Positions 32,965 through 43,926 of a stretch of DNA of 64,000 nucleotides are shown in pieces. Under the pieces are notes generated by a model. It saw nothing but the letters and a program-made list of their open reading frames with translations, was not told where the DNA came from and searched no databases. Both the position numbers and the translations under genes were made by a program. Origin of the DNA: Bradyrhizobium sp. Y36 (GTDB taxonomy: Bacteria > Pseudomonadota > Alphaproteobacteria > Rhizobiales > Xanthobacteraceae); the NCBI RefSeq assembly GCF_002531575.1, contig NZ_NWTI01000005.1, positions 248,001 through 312,000 of the forward strand. The letters are read 5' to 3'. Each line of letters starts with the position of its first letter. Position 1 is the first letter of the stretch.

Positions 32965-33042
32965 GTCATTCCGGGGCGGCTCGAAGAGCCGAACCCGGAA
33001 TCTCGAGATTCCGGGTTCGCCCTGCGGGCGCCCCGGAATGAC
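32965..33042. repeat. Palindromic repeat, family D
   Basis: 78 bp: GTCATTCCGGGGCGGC ... GAACCCGGAATCTCGAGATT CCGGGTTC ... GCGCCCCGGAATGAC, with a perfect inner palindrome centred on CTCGAG. It separates pimF from pimA. Confidence 0.88.
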
Positions 33043-33066
33043 TGAGAGTTGGAGCCCAAAGCTCGC

Positions 33067-35163
<2,097 letters not shown>

Positions 35164-35208
35164 GGTGTTCCCTCCTTGGTGGGGATTAACTTTTGTTCGA
35201 TTTCGCGG

Positions 35209-35227
35209 TGCGGAATTTAATTCCGCA
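35209..35227. promoter_or_regulatory. Probable IclR operator between pimF and iclR-type gene
   Basis: Perfect 19-bp palindrome TGCGGAATTTAATTCCGCA (9-bp arms, central T). Size and sequence resemble IclR-family operators (TGGAAAT-N-ATTTCCA and related). It is 46 bp upstream of the pimF start codon and 68 bp upstream of the regulator start, so it can control both. Confidence 0.75.
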
Positions 35228-35294
35228 TCTTGACGGCAGGGTTATTTTGAAGCACGTGGCTTGTCAACGACTCCGCGCAAGAAGCAGATCAGGG

Positions 35295-36161
35295 ATGAAG
35301 CGTACAGGAAAGAAGACTGCGACCGATCGGAATTTCGTCGTCGCGCTTTCCCGCGGACTGGACGTATTGCGAGCCTTCCACCCCAATGACGGCCTGCTCG
35401 GCAATCAGGAGATTGCGTCGCGCACCAATCTGCCGAAGCCGACGGTTTCGCGGCTGACTTACACGTTGACCAAGCTCGGTTATCTCGCGCCGGTTCCCCG
35501 CTTCGAGAAGTACCAGCTCACACCCGCCGCGATGTCGCTCGGCTACGCGGCGCTCGCCAATCTCGGTGTTCGGCATTTGTCCGAACCGTTTCGCGAGGAC
35601 GTGATGCGCGCGACCGGCGGCGCCGTCGCCGTCGGCGGCCGCGATCGTCACAGCATGATCTATTTCGGACAGAGCCGCGGCAGCGAAACGGTCGGCGTTC
35701 AACTTGACGTCGGCTCGCGCGTGCCGATTGCAACCAGCGCGATGGGCCGCGCCTATTTCTGGGCACTCGACGACGCCGACCGCGCGGAGCTGTCGCGCCT
35801 GTTGCGCGAACATTACGGCAGCCGCTGGCCGAAGATGCGCGACGGGCTGGAACGCTCCGGCGAGACCGTCGCGAAGTACGGTTTTGCGATTTCGGTCGGC
35901 GACTGGCACGACGATATCGGCGCCGCCGGCGTCGCGCTCAAGCTCAACGACGGAACCGGACCTTACGCGTTCAACTGCGGCGCGCCCGCATTCCGCTTCA
36001 CGGAAGAGCGTTTGATCAACGACATTGGACCCCGTCTGCTAGCGATGGTAAGGAACATCGAAGCGGCGCTCGGGGGTCTGATGCCGCATTCCAAAAAAGA
36101 CGTCAGCAAAAAGCTGAAATCAGGAGGGAAAGTTGCTCGTTTGGCCGAGGGGATCAGATAG
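35295..36161 (+). CDS. IclR-family transcriptional regulator
   Basis: 288 aa. Residues about 15-75 form the winged HTH (ALSRGLDVLRAFHPNDGLLG, EIASRTNLPKPTVSRLTYTL), followed by the IclR effector-binding domain (DVGSRVPIATSAMGRAYFWA). IclR regulators bind small aromatic or carboxylic acids. Position between the pim operon (divergent) and the liv transporter genes (same direction, 66 bp downstream) suggests it senses a dicarboxylate or acyl-CoA intermediate and controls import and degradation together (inference). I chose ATG 35295 with AGGG just upstream. The C-terminus is lysine-rich. Confidence 0.92.
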   Translation: MKRTGKKTATDRNFVVALSRGLDVLRAFHPNDGLLGNQEIASRTNLPKPTVSRLTYTLTKLGYLAPVPRFEKYQLTPAAMSLGYAALANLGVRHLSEPFREDVMRATGGAVAVGGRDRHSMIYFGQSRGSETVGVQLDVGSRVPIATSAMGRAYFWALDDADRAELSRLLREHYGSRWPKMRDGLERSGETVAKYGFAISVGDWHDDIGAAGVALKLNDGTGPYAFNCGAPAFRFTEERLINDIGPRLLAMVRNIEAALGGLMPHSKKDVSKKLKSGGKVARLAEGIR

Positions 36162-36227
36162 GCTTTGTCAACGTCGGGAGCGGTTCGTATCGCCCCTTCG
36201 CTCACTGAACGACGTGAGCGAGACGAG

Positions 36228-37025
36228 ATGACGCAGGCACAGCTCGCGCAGGGGACATCGCCCCTGCTCGCCGTTCGCGACGTCAGCGTCGTGTTCGGCG
36301 GCATCGTCGCGCTCAACGGCGTGTCCTTCGACATGCAGAAGGGCCAGATCCTCGGATTGATCGGCCCCAACGGTGCCGGCAAGACCACGCTCTTCAACTG
36401 CCTGTCCCGGCTCTACCAGCCGTCATCCGGCGACATCCTGATGGAGGGCGCGAGCATCCTGACGCGGCCGCCGCACCGGATCGCCGAGATCGGCATCGGC
36501 CGCACCTTTCAGAACGTCGCGCTGTTTCCGAACCTCTCGGTGATGGACAACGTTCGCGTCGGAACCCACGCCCGGACCTCCAGCGACATCATCAGCGACT
36601 CGCTGCGCCTTGCCTGGATTCGCCGCAGCGAGACCGACGTGAACAAGAAGGTGCACGACATCCTCGCCTATCTCGATCTCGAGGACGTCGCCCACACCGT
36701 CGTGTCCGGCCTGCCCTTCGGCACGCAGAAGCGCGTCGAGCTGGCACGCGCGCTCGCGGCCGACCCGAAGATCCTGCTGCTCGACGAGCCCGCCGGCGGC
36801 CTCAATCACGAGGAAGTCTACGTGCTCGGCGACCTCATCCGCAAGATCCGCGACGAGCGCCACATGACCGTGCTGCTGGTCGAGCATCACATGGGACTCG
36901 TGATGTCGATCGCCGACCACGTCGTCGCGCTGAATTTCGGCAAGAAGCTCGCAGAAGGCACGCCCGCCCAGGTGCAGGCCGACCCCGACGTCATCAAGGC
37001 CTATCTCGGGAGCAAGGACCAATGA
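36228..37025 (+). CDS. livG: Branched-chain amino acid-type ABC transporter ATPase (LivG-like)
   Basis: 265 aa. Walker [16 protein letters not shown], signature block VVSGLPFGTQKRVELARALA and Walker B ILLLDEPAGGLNHEE; the C-terminus VQADPDVIKAYLGS is typical of LivG. It energises a HAAT-family importer. The gene begins the set livG-livF-livH-livM and three binding proteins. ATG 36228 is chosen; an upstream in-frame start has no good ribosome site. Its last bases overlap livF (ATGA). Substrate: probably carboxylic acids rather than amino acids, given the pim neighbours (inference). Confidence 0.93.
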   Translation: MTQAQLAQGTSPLLAVRDVSVVFGGIVALNGVSFDMQKGQILGLIGPNGAGKTTLFNCLSRLYQPSSGDILMEGASILTRPPHRIAEIGIGRTFQNVALFPNLSVMDNVRVGTHARTSSDIISDSLRLAWIRRSETDVNKKVHDILAYLDLEDVAHTVVSGLPFGTQKRVELARALAADPKILLLDEPAGGLNHEEVYVLGDLIRKIRDERHMTVLLVEHHMGLVMSIADHVVALNFGKKLAEGTPAQVQADPDVIKAYLGSKDQ

Positions 37026-37735
37026 CGACGCTGCTCAACGTCAAGGACCTGCGCGCCTATTACGGCCAGGTGCAGGCGCTGCACGGCCTGTCCTTCTCGC
37101 TCAACGAGGGCTCGCTGACGACGCTGCTGGGTGCCAACGGCGCCGGCAAGACCACGACGCTGCGCGCGATCTGCAACATGGTGCGCTCCACCGGCGGGAT
37201 CGAGTTCGATGGCAAGCCGCTGAACAACCGCTCGACCGAGAGCATCGTGCGGTTCGGCATCGCCCATGTGCCGCAGGGGCGCGGCACCTTCACCAACATG
37301 ACTGTGGAAGAGAATCTCCAGCTGGGGGCCATCACCCGCAAGGACAGTGCCGGCATCGTCTCCGACATCGAGCGCATGTATGCGCATTTCCCGGTATTGA
37401 AGCAGCGCCACACCCAGCAGGCCGGCACGCTCTCCGGCGGCGAGCAGCAGATGCTCGCGGTCGCCCGCGCGCTGATGCTGCGGCCGCGGCTGATGCTGCT
37501 GGACGAGCCCTCCTTCGGCCTCGCGCCGCTGGTGGTGCGCGACCTGTTCGGCATCCTCGGCAAGATCAACCGCGAGGACAAGGTGTCGATCCTGGTGGTC
37601 GAGCAGAACGCGCAGCTCGCACTCGAGCTCGCCGACCAGGCCTACGTGATCGAGACCGGCCGCATCGTGATGTCAGGCAACGCCAAGGACATCGCGAACA
37701 ACGAAGAAATCCGCAAATCCTATCTGGGTTACTGA
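37022..37735 (+). CDS. livF: Branched-chain amino acid-type ABC transporter ATPase (LivF-like)
   Basis: 237 aa, the second ATPase of the importer. Walker A LLGANGAGKTTTLRA, signature TLSGGEQQMLAVARAL, Walker B LMLLDEPSFGLAP and VEQNAQLALELADQAYVIET, all typical of LivF. It overlaps livG by 4 bp and is followed by livH after 13 bp. Confidence 0.94.
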   Translation: MTTLLNVKDLRAYYGQVQALHGLSFSLNEGSLTTLLGANGAGKTTTLRAICNMVRSTGGIEFDGKPLNNRSTESIVRFGIAHVPQGRGTFTNMTVEENLQLGAITRKDSAGIVSDIERMYAHFPVLKQRHTQQAGTLSGGEQQMLAVARALMLRPRLMLLDEPSFGLAPLVVRDLFGILGKINREDKVSILVVEQNAQLALELADQAYVIETGRIVMSGNAKDIANNEEIRKSYLGY

Positions 37736-37748
37736 GGGAGCCGGGACA

Positions 37749-38627
37749 ATGGAGCTGTTCACCAATCAGGTCCTGGCCGGCATCGCCACGGGCGCGATCT
37801 ATGCCTGCATGGCGCTCGCCGTGGTCATGATCTACCAGGCCATCGACCATCTGAACTTCGCGCAAGGCGAGATGGCGATGTTCTCGACCTTCATCTCCTG
37901 GCAATTGATGCAGTGGGGCGTGTCCTATTGGGCCGCCTTCGTGATCACGCTGGCATTCTCCTTCGTCGCCGGCATCGCGATCGAGCGCATCCTGTTCAAG
38001 CCGCTCGCCAAGGCGCCGGTTTTGACCAACGTCGCCGGCTTCATCGCGCTGTTCGCGATCATCAACTCCTCGGCCGGCCTGATCTGGGACTTCACCATCA
38101 AGCAGTACCCGACGCCGTTCGGGTCCGCGCCGTTCCTGGGCAGCCAGCTGATCTCGACCCACCAGGCCGGCATGATCGGCGTCACCGTGCTGCTGCTGCT
38201 CGGCCTCTATTTCTTCTTCCAGTACACCCGCATCGGTCTTGCGATGCGGGCCGCGGCCTCGGTGCCTGAATCGGCCCGCCTCGTCGGCATCAACACCAGC
38301 TGGATGATCGCGCTCGGCTGGGGCATGGCGACGGCGATCGGCTCGATCGCCGGCATGCTGATCGCACCGGTCGTGTTCCTGGAGCCCAACATGATGGGCG
38401 GCGTGCTGATCTACGGCTTCGCCGCGGCGGTGCTCGGCGGGCTCTCCAGCCCGTTCGGCGCCGTGGTCGGCGGCTTCCTGGTCGGTGTCTTCGAGAACCT
38501 CGCCGGCACCTATATCCCTGGCGTCGGCAACGAGCTGAAACTCCCGATCGCGCTCGCGCTGATCATCTCCGTCCTGGTCGTCAAACCCGCTGGCCTGTTC
38601 GGCCGGCAAATCGTCAAGCGAGTTTGA
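37749..38627 (+). CDS. livH: Branched-chain amino acid-type ABC permease (LivH-like)
   Basis: 292 aa inner-membrane protein with about eight TM helices. It begins FTNQVLAGIATGAIYACMAL, the usual LivH N-terminus, and has DHLNFAQGEMAMFSTF and the coupling region (LVGINTSWMIALGWGMATAI). It forms the pore with LivM. Its stop lies 2 bp before the livM ATG. Confidence 0.93.
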   Translation: MELFTNQVLAGIATGAIYACMALAVVMIYQAIDHLNFAQGEMAMFSTFISWQLMQWGVSYWAAFVITLAFSFVAGIAIERILFKPLAKAPVLTNVAGFIALFAIINSSAGLIWDFTIKQYPTPFGSAPFLGSQLISTHQAGMIGVTVLLLLGLYFFFQYTRIGLAMRAAASVPESARLVGINTSWMIALGWGMATAIGSIAGMLIAPVVFLEPNMMGGVLIYGFAAAVLGGLSSPFGAVVGGFLVGVFENLAGTYIPGVGNELKLPIALALIISVLVVKPAGLFGRQIVKRV

Positions 38628-38629
38628 TC

Positions 38630-39649
38630 ATGAGCGCAGCAGAAGAAGTCGTTGCCGAAGGCCACCAGGCCGTCGAGGCCGTTCCGAAGCGAGCCATGAC
38701 GCTGGGCACCGGCACCTCGCTGGTGGTGCTGGCGGCGCTGTTGATCGTGCCGATGTTCGTCAAGAACTTCATCATCTTTCAGATGACGATGCTCCTGATC
38801 TACGGGCTCGCCGTGCTGGCGCTCAACATCCTGACCGGCGGAAGCGGCCAGTTCTCGCTCGGCCAGAGCGCCTTCTACGCCGTCGGCGCCTATACGTCGG
38901 CGGTGCTGATGGAGCACGGCAACATCAATTACGCGCTGACCATTCCGATTTCCGCCACGGTCTGCTTCGGCTTCGGGTACCTGTTCGGCAAGCCGGCCTT
39001 GCGGCTTTCGGGCGTCTATCTCGCGCTCGCGACCTTCGCGCTTGCGACCGCGATGCCGCAGCTCCTGAAGCTGAACTTCCTGGAACACTGGACCGGCGGC
39101 GTGCAGGGCCTCGTCGTCACCAAGCCGGACGCGCCGTTCGGCCTGCCGATGTCACAGGACACCTGGCTGTACTACTTCACGCTCATCGTCACGGTCGCGA
39201 TCTACCTCCTGTCGGTGAACCTGCTGCGCTCGCGGTCGGGCCGCGCCTTCATGGCGATCCGCGACAACGAGATCGCGGCGTCCTCGATGGGCGTCAACGT
39301 CGCGCTCTACAAGACGCTGGCGTTCGGCGTGTCGGCGGCGGTCACCGGCGTCGCCGGCTCGCTCGGCGCCATCGCAGTGCAGTTCGTGGCCCCCGACAGC
39401 TACACCATCACGCTCGCGATCTCGCTGTTCCTCGGTATGGTCGTCGGCGGCGTCGGCTGGCTGCCCGGATCGTTCGTCGGTGCGGCCTTCATCATCTTCG
39501 TGCCGAACATGGCGGAGAGCATTTCCAAGGGGCTCTCCGGCGCCGTGTTCGGCGTGCTGCTGTTCCTCGTCATCTACCTCGTGCCGCACGGCGCAAGGCA
39601 GATCGCGATCCTGGGCCAGCAATTCGCAGGCAAACTCAAGAAGAACTGA
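38630..39649 (+). CDS. livM: Branched-chain amino acid-type ABC permease (LivM-like)
   Basis: 339 aa. An N-terminal cytoplasmic stretch of about 25 residues is followed by roughly nine TM helices. GLAVLALNILTGGSGQFSLG and the FMAIRDNEIAASSMGVNV coupling loop identify LivM. The ATG at 38630 lies just after the livH stop; a TTG six bases earlier is in frame but less likely. Completes the GFHM membrane set. Confidence 0.93.
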   Translation: MSAAEEVVAEGHQAVEAVPKRAMTLGTGTSLVVLAALLIVPMFVKNFIIFQMTMLLIYGLAVLALNILTGGSGQFSLGQSAFYAVGAYTSAVLMEHGNINYALTIPISATVCFGFGYLFGKPALRLSGVYLALATFALATAMPQLLKLNFLEHWTGGVQGLVVTKPDAPFGLPMSQDTWLYYFTLIVTVAIYLLSVNLLRSRSGRAFMAIRDNEIAASSMGVNVALYKTLAFGVSAAVTGVAGSLGAIAVQFVAPDSYTITLAISLFLGMVVGGVGWLPGSFVGAAFIIFVPNMAESISKGLSGAVFGVLLFLVIYLVPHGARQIAILGQQFAGKLKKN

Positions 39650-39680
39650 AGACCCGTTGGACTAAAAGAAGGAGATCGAA

Positions 39681-40916
39681 TTGTATTTTGGAAGAACACT
39701 GCGAGCCGCCGCGCTGGTCACGGCAACGGCGACCGTTGCCCTCACCTCGACCGCTGCACTGGCCCAGAAGAAATACGACACCGGCGCGTCCGATACCGAG
39801 ATCAAGATCGGCAACATCATGCCGTACAGCGGTCCGGCGTCGGCTTATGGCGTCATCGGCAAGACCGAAGAAGCCTATTTCAAGATGATCAACGACAAGG
39901 GCGGCATCAACGGCCGCAAGATCAACTTCGTCACCTATGACGACGGCTATTCGCCGCCGAAGGCCGTCGAGCAGGTCCGCAAGCTGGTCGAGAGCGACGA
40001 GGTTCTGGTCGTCTTCAACCCGCTCGGCACGCCCTCGAACAGCGCGATCCAGAAGTACCTCAACTCCAAGAAGATCCCGCAGCTGTTCGTCGCCACCGGC
40101 GCCACCAAGTGGAACGACCCGAAGAACTTCCCCTGGACCATGGGCTGGCAGCCCTCCTACCAGAGCGAAGCGCAGATCTACGCCAAATGGCTGATGAAGG
40201 AAAAGCCCAACGCCAAGGTTGCGGTCCTCTATCAGAACGACGATTTCGGCAAGGACTACCTCAAGGGCACCAAGGACGGCCTCGGCGCCAAGGCCTCGTC
40301 CATGATCATCATGGAAGAGAGCTACGAGGTGTCCGAGCCCTCGATCGACGGTCACATCGTCAAGATCAAGGCGGCCAACCCCGACGTGCTGCTGATCTAC
40401 ACCACGCCGAAGTTCGCGGCGCAGACCATCAAGAAGACCGCCGAGCTCAACTGGAAGCCGCTGCAGATCCTCACCAACGTGTCGATCTCGGTCGGCAGCG
40501 TGATGAAGCCGGCCGGCTTCGAGAACGCCGAGGGCGTGTTGTCGGCGGCCTACGCCAAGGACTCCACGGATCCGCAGTGGGCCAACGATCCCGGCATGAA
40601 GAAGTGGAACGAGTTCGTCGACAAGTACATGCCCGGCGCCGACAAGTCCGACACCAGCATGGTCTACGGCTACGGCGCCGCGTCGACCCTCGCCAAGGTG
40701 CTGGAAATGTGCGGTGACGATCTCACCCGCGCCAACATCATGAAGCAGGCCGCGAGCCTGAAGGATTTTGCACCGGACACCCTGCTGCCCGGCGTCAAGA
40801 TCAACACCAGCGCGACCGACTTCGCCCCGATCGCCCAGCTGCAGATGCAGCGCTTCAAGGGCGAGAAGTGGGAACTGTTCGGCGAGATCATCAGCGGCGA
40901 CGTCGCCTCCGAGTGA
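39681..40916 (+). CDS. Periplasmic binding protein 1 of tandem trio (LivK/Peripla_BP_6)
   Basis: 411 aa. Signal peptide residues 1-28 (ALVTATATVALTSTAALAQ, cleavage before KKYDTG). The mature protein starts with IKIGNIMPYSGPASAYG and has the type I periplasmic-binding fold (VAVLYQNDDFGKDYLKG; PAGFENAEGVLSAAYAKD). The start is TTG with GAAGGAGA upstream. It follows livM by 31 bp and is very similar to the next two genes. R. palustris has comparable receptors near pim that I recall binding fatty/dicarboxylic acids; this needs confirmation. It ends at a perfect terminator. Confidence 0.92.
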   Translation: MYFGRTLRAAALVTATATVALTSTAALAQKKYDTGASDTEIKIGNIMPYSGPASAYGVIGKTEEAYFKMINDKGGINGRKINFVTYDDGYSPPKAVEQVRKLVESDEVLVVFNPLGTPSNSAIQKYLNSKKIPQLFVATGATKWNDPKNFPWTMGWQPSYQSEAQIYAKWLMKEKPNAKVAVLYQNDDFGKDYLKGTKDGLGAKASSMIIMEESYEVSEPSIDGHIVKIKAANPDVLLIYTTPKFAAQTIKKTAELNWKPLQILTNVSISVGSVMKPAGFENAEGVLSAAYAKDSTDPQWANDPGMKKWNEFVDKYMPGADKSDTSMVYGYGAASTLAKVLEMCGDDLTRANIMKQAASLKDFAPDTLLPGVKINTSATDFAPIAQLQMQRFKGEKWELFGEIISGDVASE

Positions 40917-40944
40917 CACGCTGACGTCATAGTCCGACCCTCGA

Positions 40945-40970
40945 AGCCCCCGCGAGCGATCGCGGGGGCT
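40945..40970 (+). terminator. Intrinsic terminator after binding protein 1
   Basis: Perfect 11-bp stem AGCCCCCGCGA / TCGCGGGGGCT with a GCGA tetraloop, followed by TTTTG. It is 28 bp past the stop codon. A strong terminator that separates the livGFHMK-type transcript from the next receptor gene. Confidence 0.88.
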
Positions 40971-41035
40971 TTTTGTTGACGTCACGCGTCAATCTTGTTC
41001 AATGCGGCGCCGATCCAACTCGGGGTGGGAGAATG

Positions 41036-42262
41036 ATGACTGCCGTTCGATTTCAGGTTGCGGCGCTTCTGGCCGTCGCCGCGTTGTGCACTGCGATGGA
41101 CAGCGAGGTGCTGGCGCAGAAGAAATACGACAGCGGCGCTTCCGATACCGAGATCCGAATTGGCAACATCATGCCCTATAGCGGCCCGGCCTCGGCCTAT
41201 GCCGCAATCGGCAAGGCCGAAGAAGCCTATTTCAACAAGGTCAATGCCGAGGGCGGCATCAACGGCCGCAAGATCAAGTTCATCTCCTACGACGACGGCT
41301 ATTCGCCGCCGAAGACCGTCGAGCAGGCGCGCAAGCTGGTCGAGAGCGACGAGGTACTGCTGCTGTTCGGTTCGCTCGGCACCTCGACCAACAGCGCCAT
41401 CCGCAAATACATGAACGAGAAGAAGGTACCGCAATTGTTCGTGGCAAGCGGCGCCTCGAAGTGGAACGACCCGAAGCAGTATCCCTGGACCATGGGCTGG
41501 CAGCCGAGCTACGCCAGCGAAGCGCGCATCTACGCCAAGTACATCATGAAGGAGAAGCCGGACGGGAAGATTGCCGTGCTCTACCAAAACGACGATTTCG
41601 GCAAGGATTACCTGAAGGGGCTGAAGGACGGCCTCGGCGCCAGGGCCTCGATGATCGTGCTGCAAGAGCCCTACGACACGACCGAGCCCGCCATCGACGA
41701 GCATGTCGTGAAGCTGAAGGCCTCGGGCGCCGACGTCTTCATCAGCATCACCACGCCGAAATTCGCCGCGCAGGCGATCAAGAAGGCGGCGGAGATCAAC
41801 TGGCATCCGGTCTACATCGTCTCCAACGTCTCGGCCTCCGTCGGCGGGGTGATCGAGCCGGCCGGCCTCGAGATCTCACAAGGCATCCTGTCGGCGACCT
41901 ACACCAAGGACGGCTCCGATCCGCAGTGGAATGCCGATGACGGCATGAAGAAGTTCTACAACTTCGTCGCGCAATACGATCCCAAGGCCAACAAGCTCGA
42001 TGCCGGCGTCGTGTTCGGTTACGCCGCAGCTCAAACCATGGTGAAGGTGCTGCAGATGTGCGGCGACGACCTCACCCGCGAGAACGTCATGAAGCAGGCC
42101 GCGTCGTTGAAGGATTTCGAGCCCGACACGCTGCTGCCCGGCATCAAGATCAACACCGCGCCGGACAATTTCGCCCCGATCGAGCAGCTGCAGATGATGC
42201 GTTTCAAGGGCCGGAAATGGGAGCTGATCGGGGACGTCATCTCCAGCGAGATGGATCATTGA
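41036..42262 (+). CDS. Periplasmic binding protein 2 of tandem trio
   Basis: 408 aa paralogue of the preceding gene. Signal peptide of about 26 residues ends ...SEVLAQ before KKYDSGASDTEIRIGN. The conserved skeleton is the same (IMPYSGPASAYAAIGKAEEA; VESDEVLLLFGSLGTSTNS), but the ligand-lining stretches differ from the sister genes: SASKWND in place of TATKWND-like segments and TKDGSDPQWNADDGMKK. Two adjacent ATG codons (41033, 41036) could start it; GGGAG favours 41036. It has its own upstream terminator and downstream terminator, so it is probably its own transcript. Confidence 0.92.
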   Translation: MTAVRFQVAALLAVAALCTAMDSEVLAQKKYDSGASDTEIRIGNIMPYSGPASAYAAIGKAEEAYFNKVNAEGGINGRKIKFISYDDGYSPPKTVEQARKLVESDEVLLLFGSLGTSTNSAIRKYMNEKKVPQLFVASGASKWNDPKQYPWTMGWQPSYASEARIYAKYIMKEKPDGKIAVLYQNDDFGKDYLKGLKDGLGARASMIVLQEPYDTTEPAIDEHVVKLKASGADVFISITTPKFAAQAIKKAAEINWHPVYIVSNVSASVGGVIEPAGLEISQGILSATYTKDGSDPQWNADDGMKKFYNFVAQYDPKANKLDAGVVFGYAAAQTMVKVLQMCGDDLTRENVMKQAASLKDFEPDTLLPGIKINTAPDNFAPIEQLQMMRFKGRKWELIGDVISSEMDH

Positions 42263-42366
42263 CGCGACACAACTCAAAATCGCTCCCGGACCGGCCAAAC
42301 AACTCAAGACAGCCGCCCCTTCTCGCAGTCGCACACGAGAGCCGTGCCGCCGCTGACTACTAAAGA

Positions 42367-42393
42367 CGCAGCCCCTGCGACCCCGTCGCCGGG
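42367..42393 (+). terminator. Intrinsic terminator after binding protein 2
   Basis: Nested stem AGCCCC-t-GCGA / TCGC-c-GGGGCT with a five-base loop, followed by TTTCTGTT, about 105 bp beyond the stop codon. Resembles the terminators after the two sister genes. Confidence 0.75.
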
Positions 42394-42502
42394 GCTTTCT
42401 GTTGAAGCCGCTGGCCAAATCGTATTGAATTGCCGCCGCGCCACCAAAACAATCAAGACAAGAAAAGGGACGCACACACACCAAGAAAATAGGGAGATAG
42501 GA

Positions 42503-43732
42503 ATGCCCGCTGTCACCGGCAAACTTGCAGCCGCTTCACTGGCGCTTGCCCTCATTGCGGCCTCGGCCTCCACCGCATCGGCCCAGAAGAAATACGATAC
42601 CGGCGCGACCGATACCGAGATCAAGATCGGCAACATCATGCCCTACAGCGGACCGGCCTCCGCCTACGGCATCATCGGGCGGACCGAAGCCGCCTATTTC
42701 AAGAAGATCAACGACGAGGGCGGCATCAACGGCCGCAAGATCAACTTCATTTCCTATGACGACGGCTATTCGCCACCGAAGACCGTCGAGCAGGCGCGCA
42801 AGCTGGTCGAGAGCGACGAGGTGCTGTTCATCTTCAACTCGCTCGGCACGCCGCCGAACTCGGCGATTCACAAATACATGAACTCCAAGAAGGTGCCGCA
42901 GCTGTTCGTCGCCACCGGCGCCACCAAGTGGAACGACCCCAAGGACTTCCCTTGGACGATGGGCTGGCAGCCCAACTACCAGAGCGAAACGCAGATCTAT
43001 GCGAAGTGGCTGTTGAAGAACAAGCCGGACGCCAAGATCGCCGTGCTCTATCAGAACGACGACTACGGCAAGGACTATTTGAAGGGCCTCAAGGACGGCC
43101 TCGGCGCCAAGGCCGCTTCGATGATCGTCATGGAGGAGAGCTATGAGACCTCCGAGCCGACCATCGACAATCACATCGTGAAGCTGAAGTCGACCGGCGC
43201 CGACGTCTTCATGAACATCACGACGCCGAAATTCGCGGCGCAGGCGATCAAGAAGAACGCCGAGATCGGCTGGAAGCCGCTGCACTTCCTCAACAACGTG
43301 TCGGCCTCGGTCGGCAGCGTGTTGAAGCCGGCTGGTTTTGAAAATGCGCAGGACATCATTTCCGCCGACTACCTCAAGGACGTTTCCGATCCCGAATGGA
43401 ATAACGACCCCGGCATGAAGGAATTCCTGGCCTTCATGACCAAGTACTTCCCGGAAGGCGACAAGCTCGACCACGGCACGATCGTCGGCTACGGCGTCGC
43501 GCAGACCCTGGTCCAGGTGTTGAAGCAGTGCGGCGACGATCTCACCCGCGCGAACGTCATGAAGCAGGCCGCCAGCCTGAAGGACTTCCGCACCGAGGTT
43601 CTGCTGCCCGGCGTCCAGATCAACACATCGCCGACCGACTTTGCACCGATCAGCCAGCTCCGGCTCGAGAAGTTCAAGGGCGAGAAGTGGGAACTGTTCG
43701 GCGACGTGATCAGCGCCGACGTCGGCGGCTAG
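42503..43732 (+). CDS. Periplasmic binding protein 3 of tandem trio
   Basis: 409 aa, the third LivK-type receptor. Signal peptide ends ASASTASAQ before KKYDTGATDTEIKIGN. It is closest to the first copy (both have ATGATKWNDPK and MEESYE-SEP). The ATG at 42503 has AGGGAGATAGGA immediately upstream; the 240-bp gap before it contains the terminator of gene 2 and an A-rich leader, so it likely has its own promoter. Ends at a 15-bp stem terminator. Confidence 0.93.
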   Translation: MPAVTGKLAAASLALALIAASASTASAQKKYDTGATDTEIKIGNIMPYSGPASAYGIIGRTEAAYFKKINDEGGINGRKINFISYDDGYSPPKTVEQARKLVESDEVLFIFNSLGTPPNSAIHKYMNSKKVPQLFVATGATKWNDPKDFPWTMGWQPNYQSETQIYAKWLLKNKPDAKIAVLYQNDDYGKDYLKGLKDGLGAKAASMIVMEESYETSEPTIDNHIVKLKSTGADVFMNITTPKFAAQAIKKNAEIGWKPLHFLNNVSASVGSVLKPAGFENAQDIISADYLKDVSDPEWNNDPGMKEFLAFMTKYFPEGDKLDHGTIVGYGVAQTLVQVLKQCGDDLTRANVMKQAASLKDFRTEVLLPGVQINTSPTDFAPISQLRLEKFKGEKWELFGDVISADVGG

Positions 43733-43754
43733 TCCGCCGACGAGTTGACGACGG

Positions 43755-43787
43755 AAAGCCCCCTGCGAGACCCTCGCAGGGGGCTTT
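43755..43787 (+). terminator. Intrinsic terminator after binding protein 3
   Basis: Perfect 15-bp stem AAAGCCCCCTGCGAG / CTCGCAGGGGGCTTT with an ACC loop, then a T-rich run, starting 22 bp past the stop codon. The strongest terminator in the window. Confidence 0.92.
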
Positions 43788-43798
43788 TGCTTGCCTGC

Positions 43799-43826
43799 CG
43801 ATTATGATTACGCGATTGCATAATCG
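43799..43826. promoter_or_regulatory. Inverted repeat upstream of glycerate kinase
   Basis: Perfect 8-bp arms CGATTATG-N12-CATAATCG, about 100 bp before the chosen start of the kinase gene. The size suits a dimeric regulator site, but no regulator gene adjoins it. Confidence 0.5.
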
Positions 43827-43926
43827 AATGATGGCAAAGCCCGCTTACGCTTTGCCGCACGATGCGGTAGGCAGGGGAACGGCGGCATCCGTCGCCGCTC
43901 AGCTCCGTCTGCCCAAGGCCAACGTC

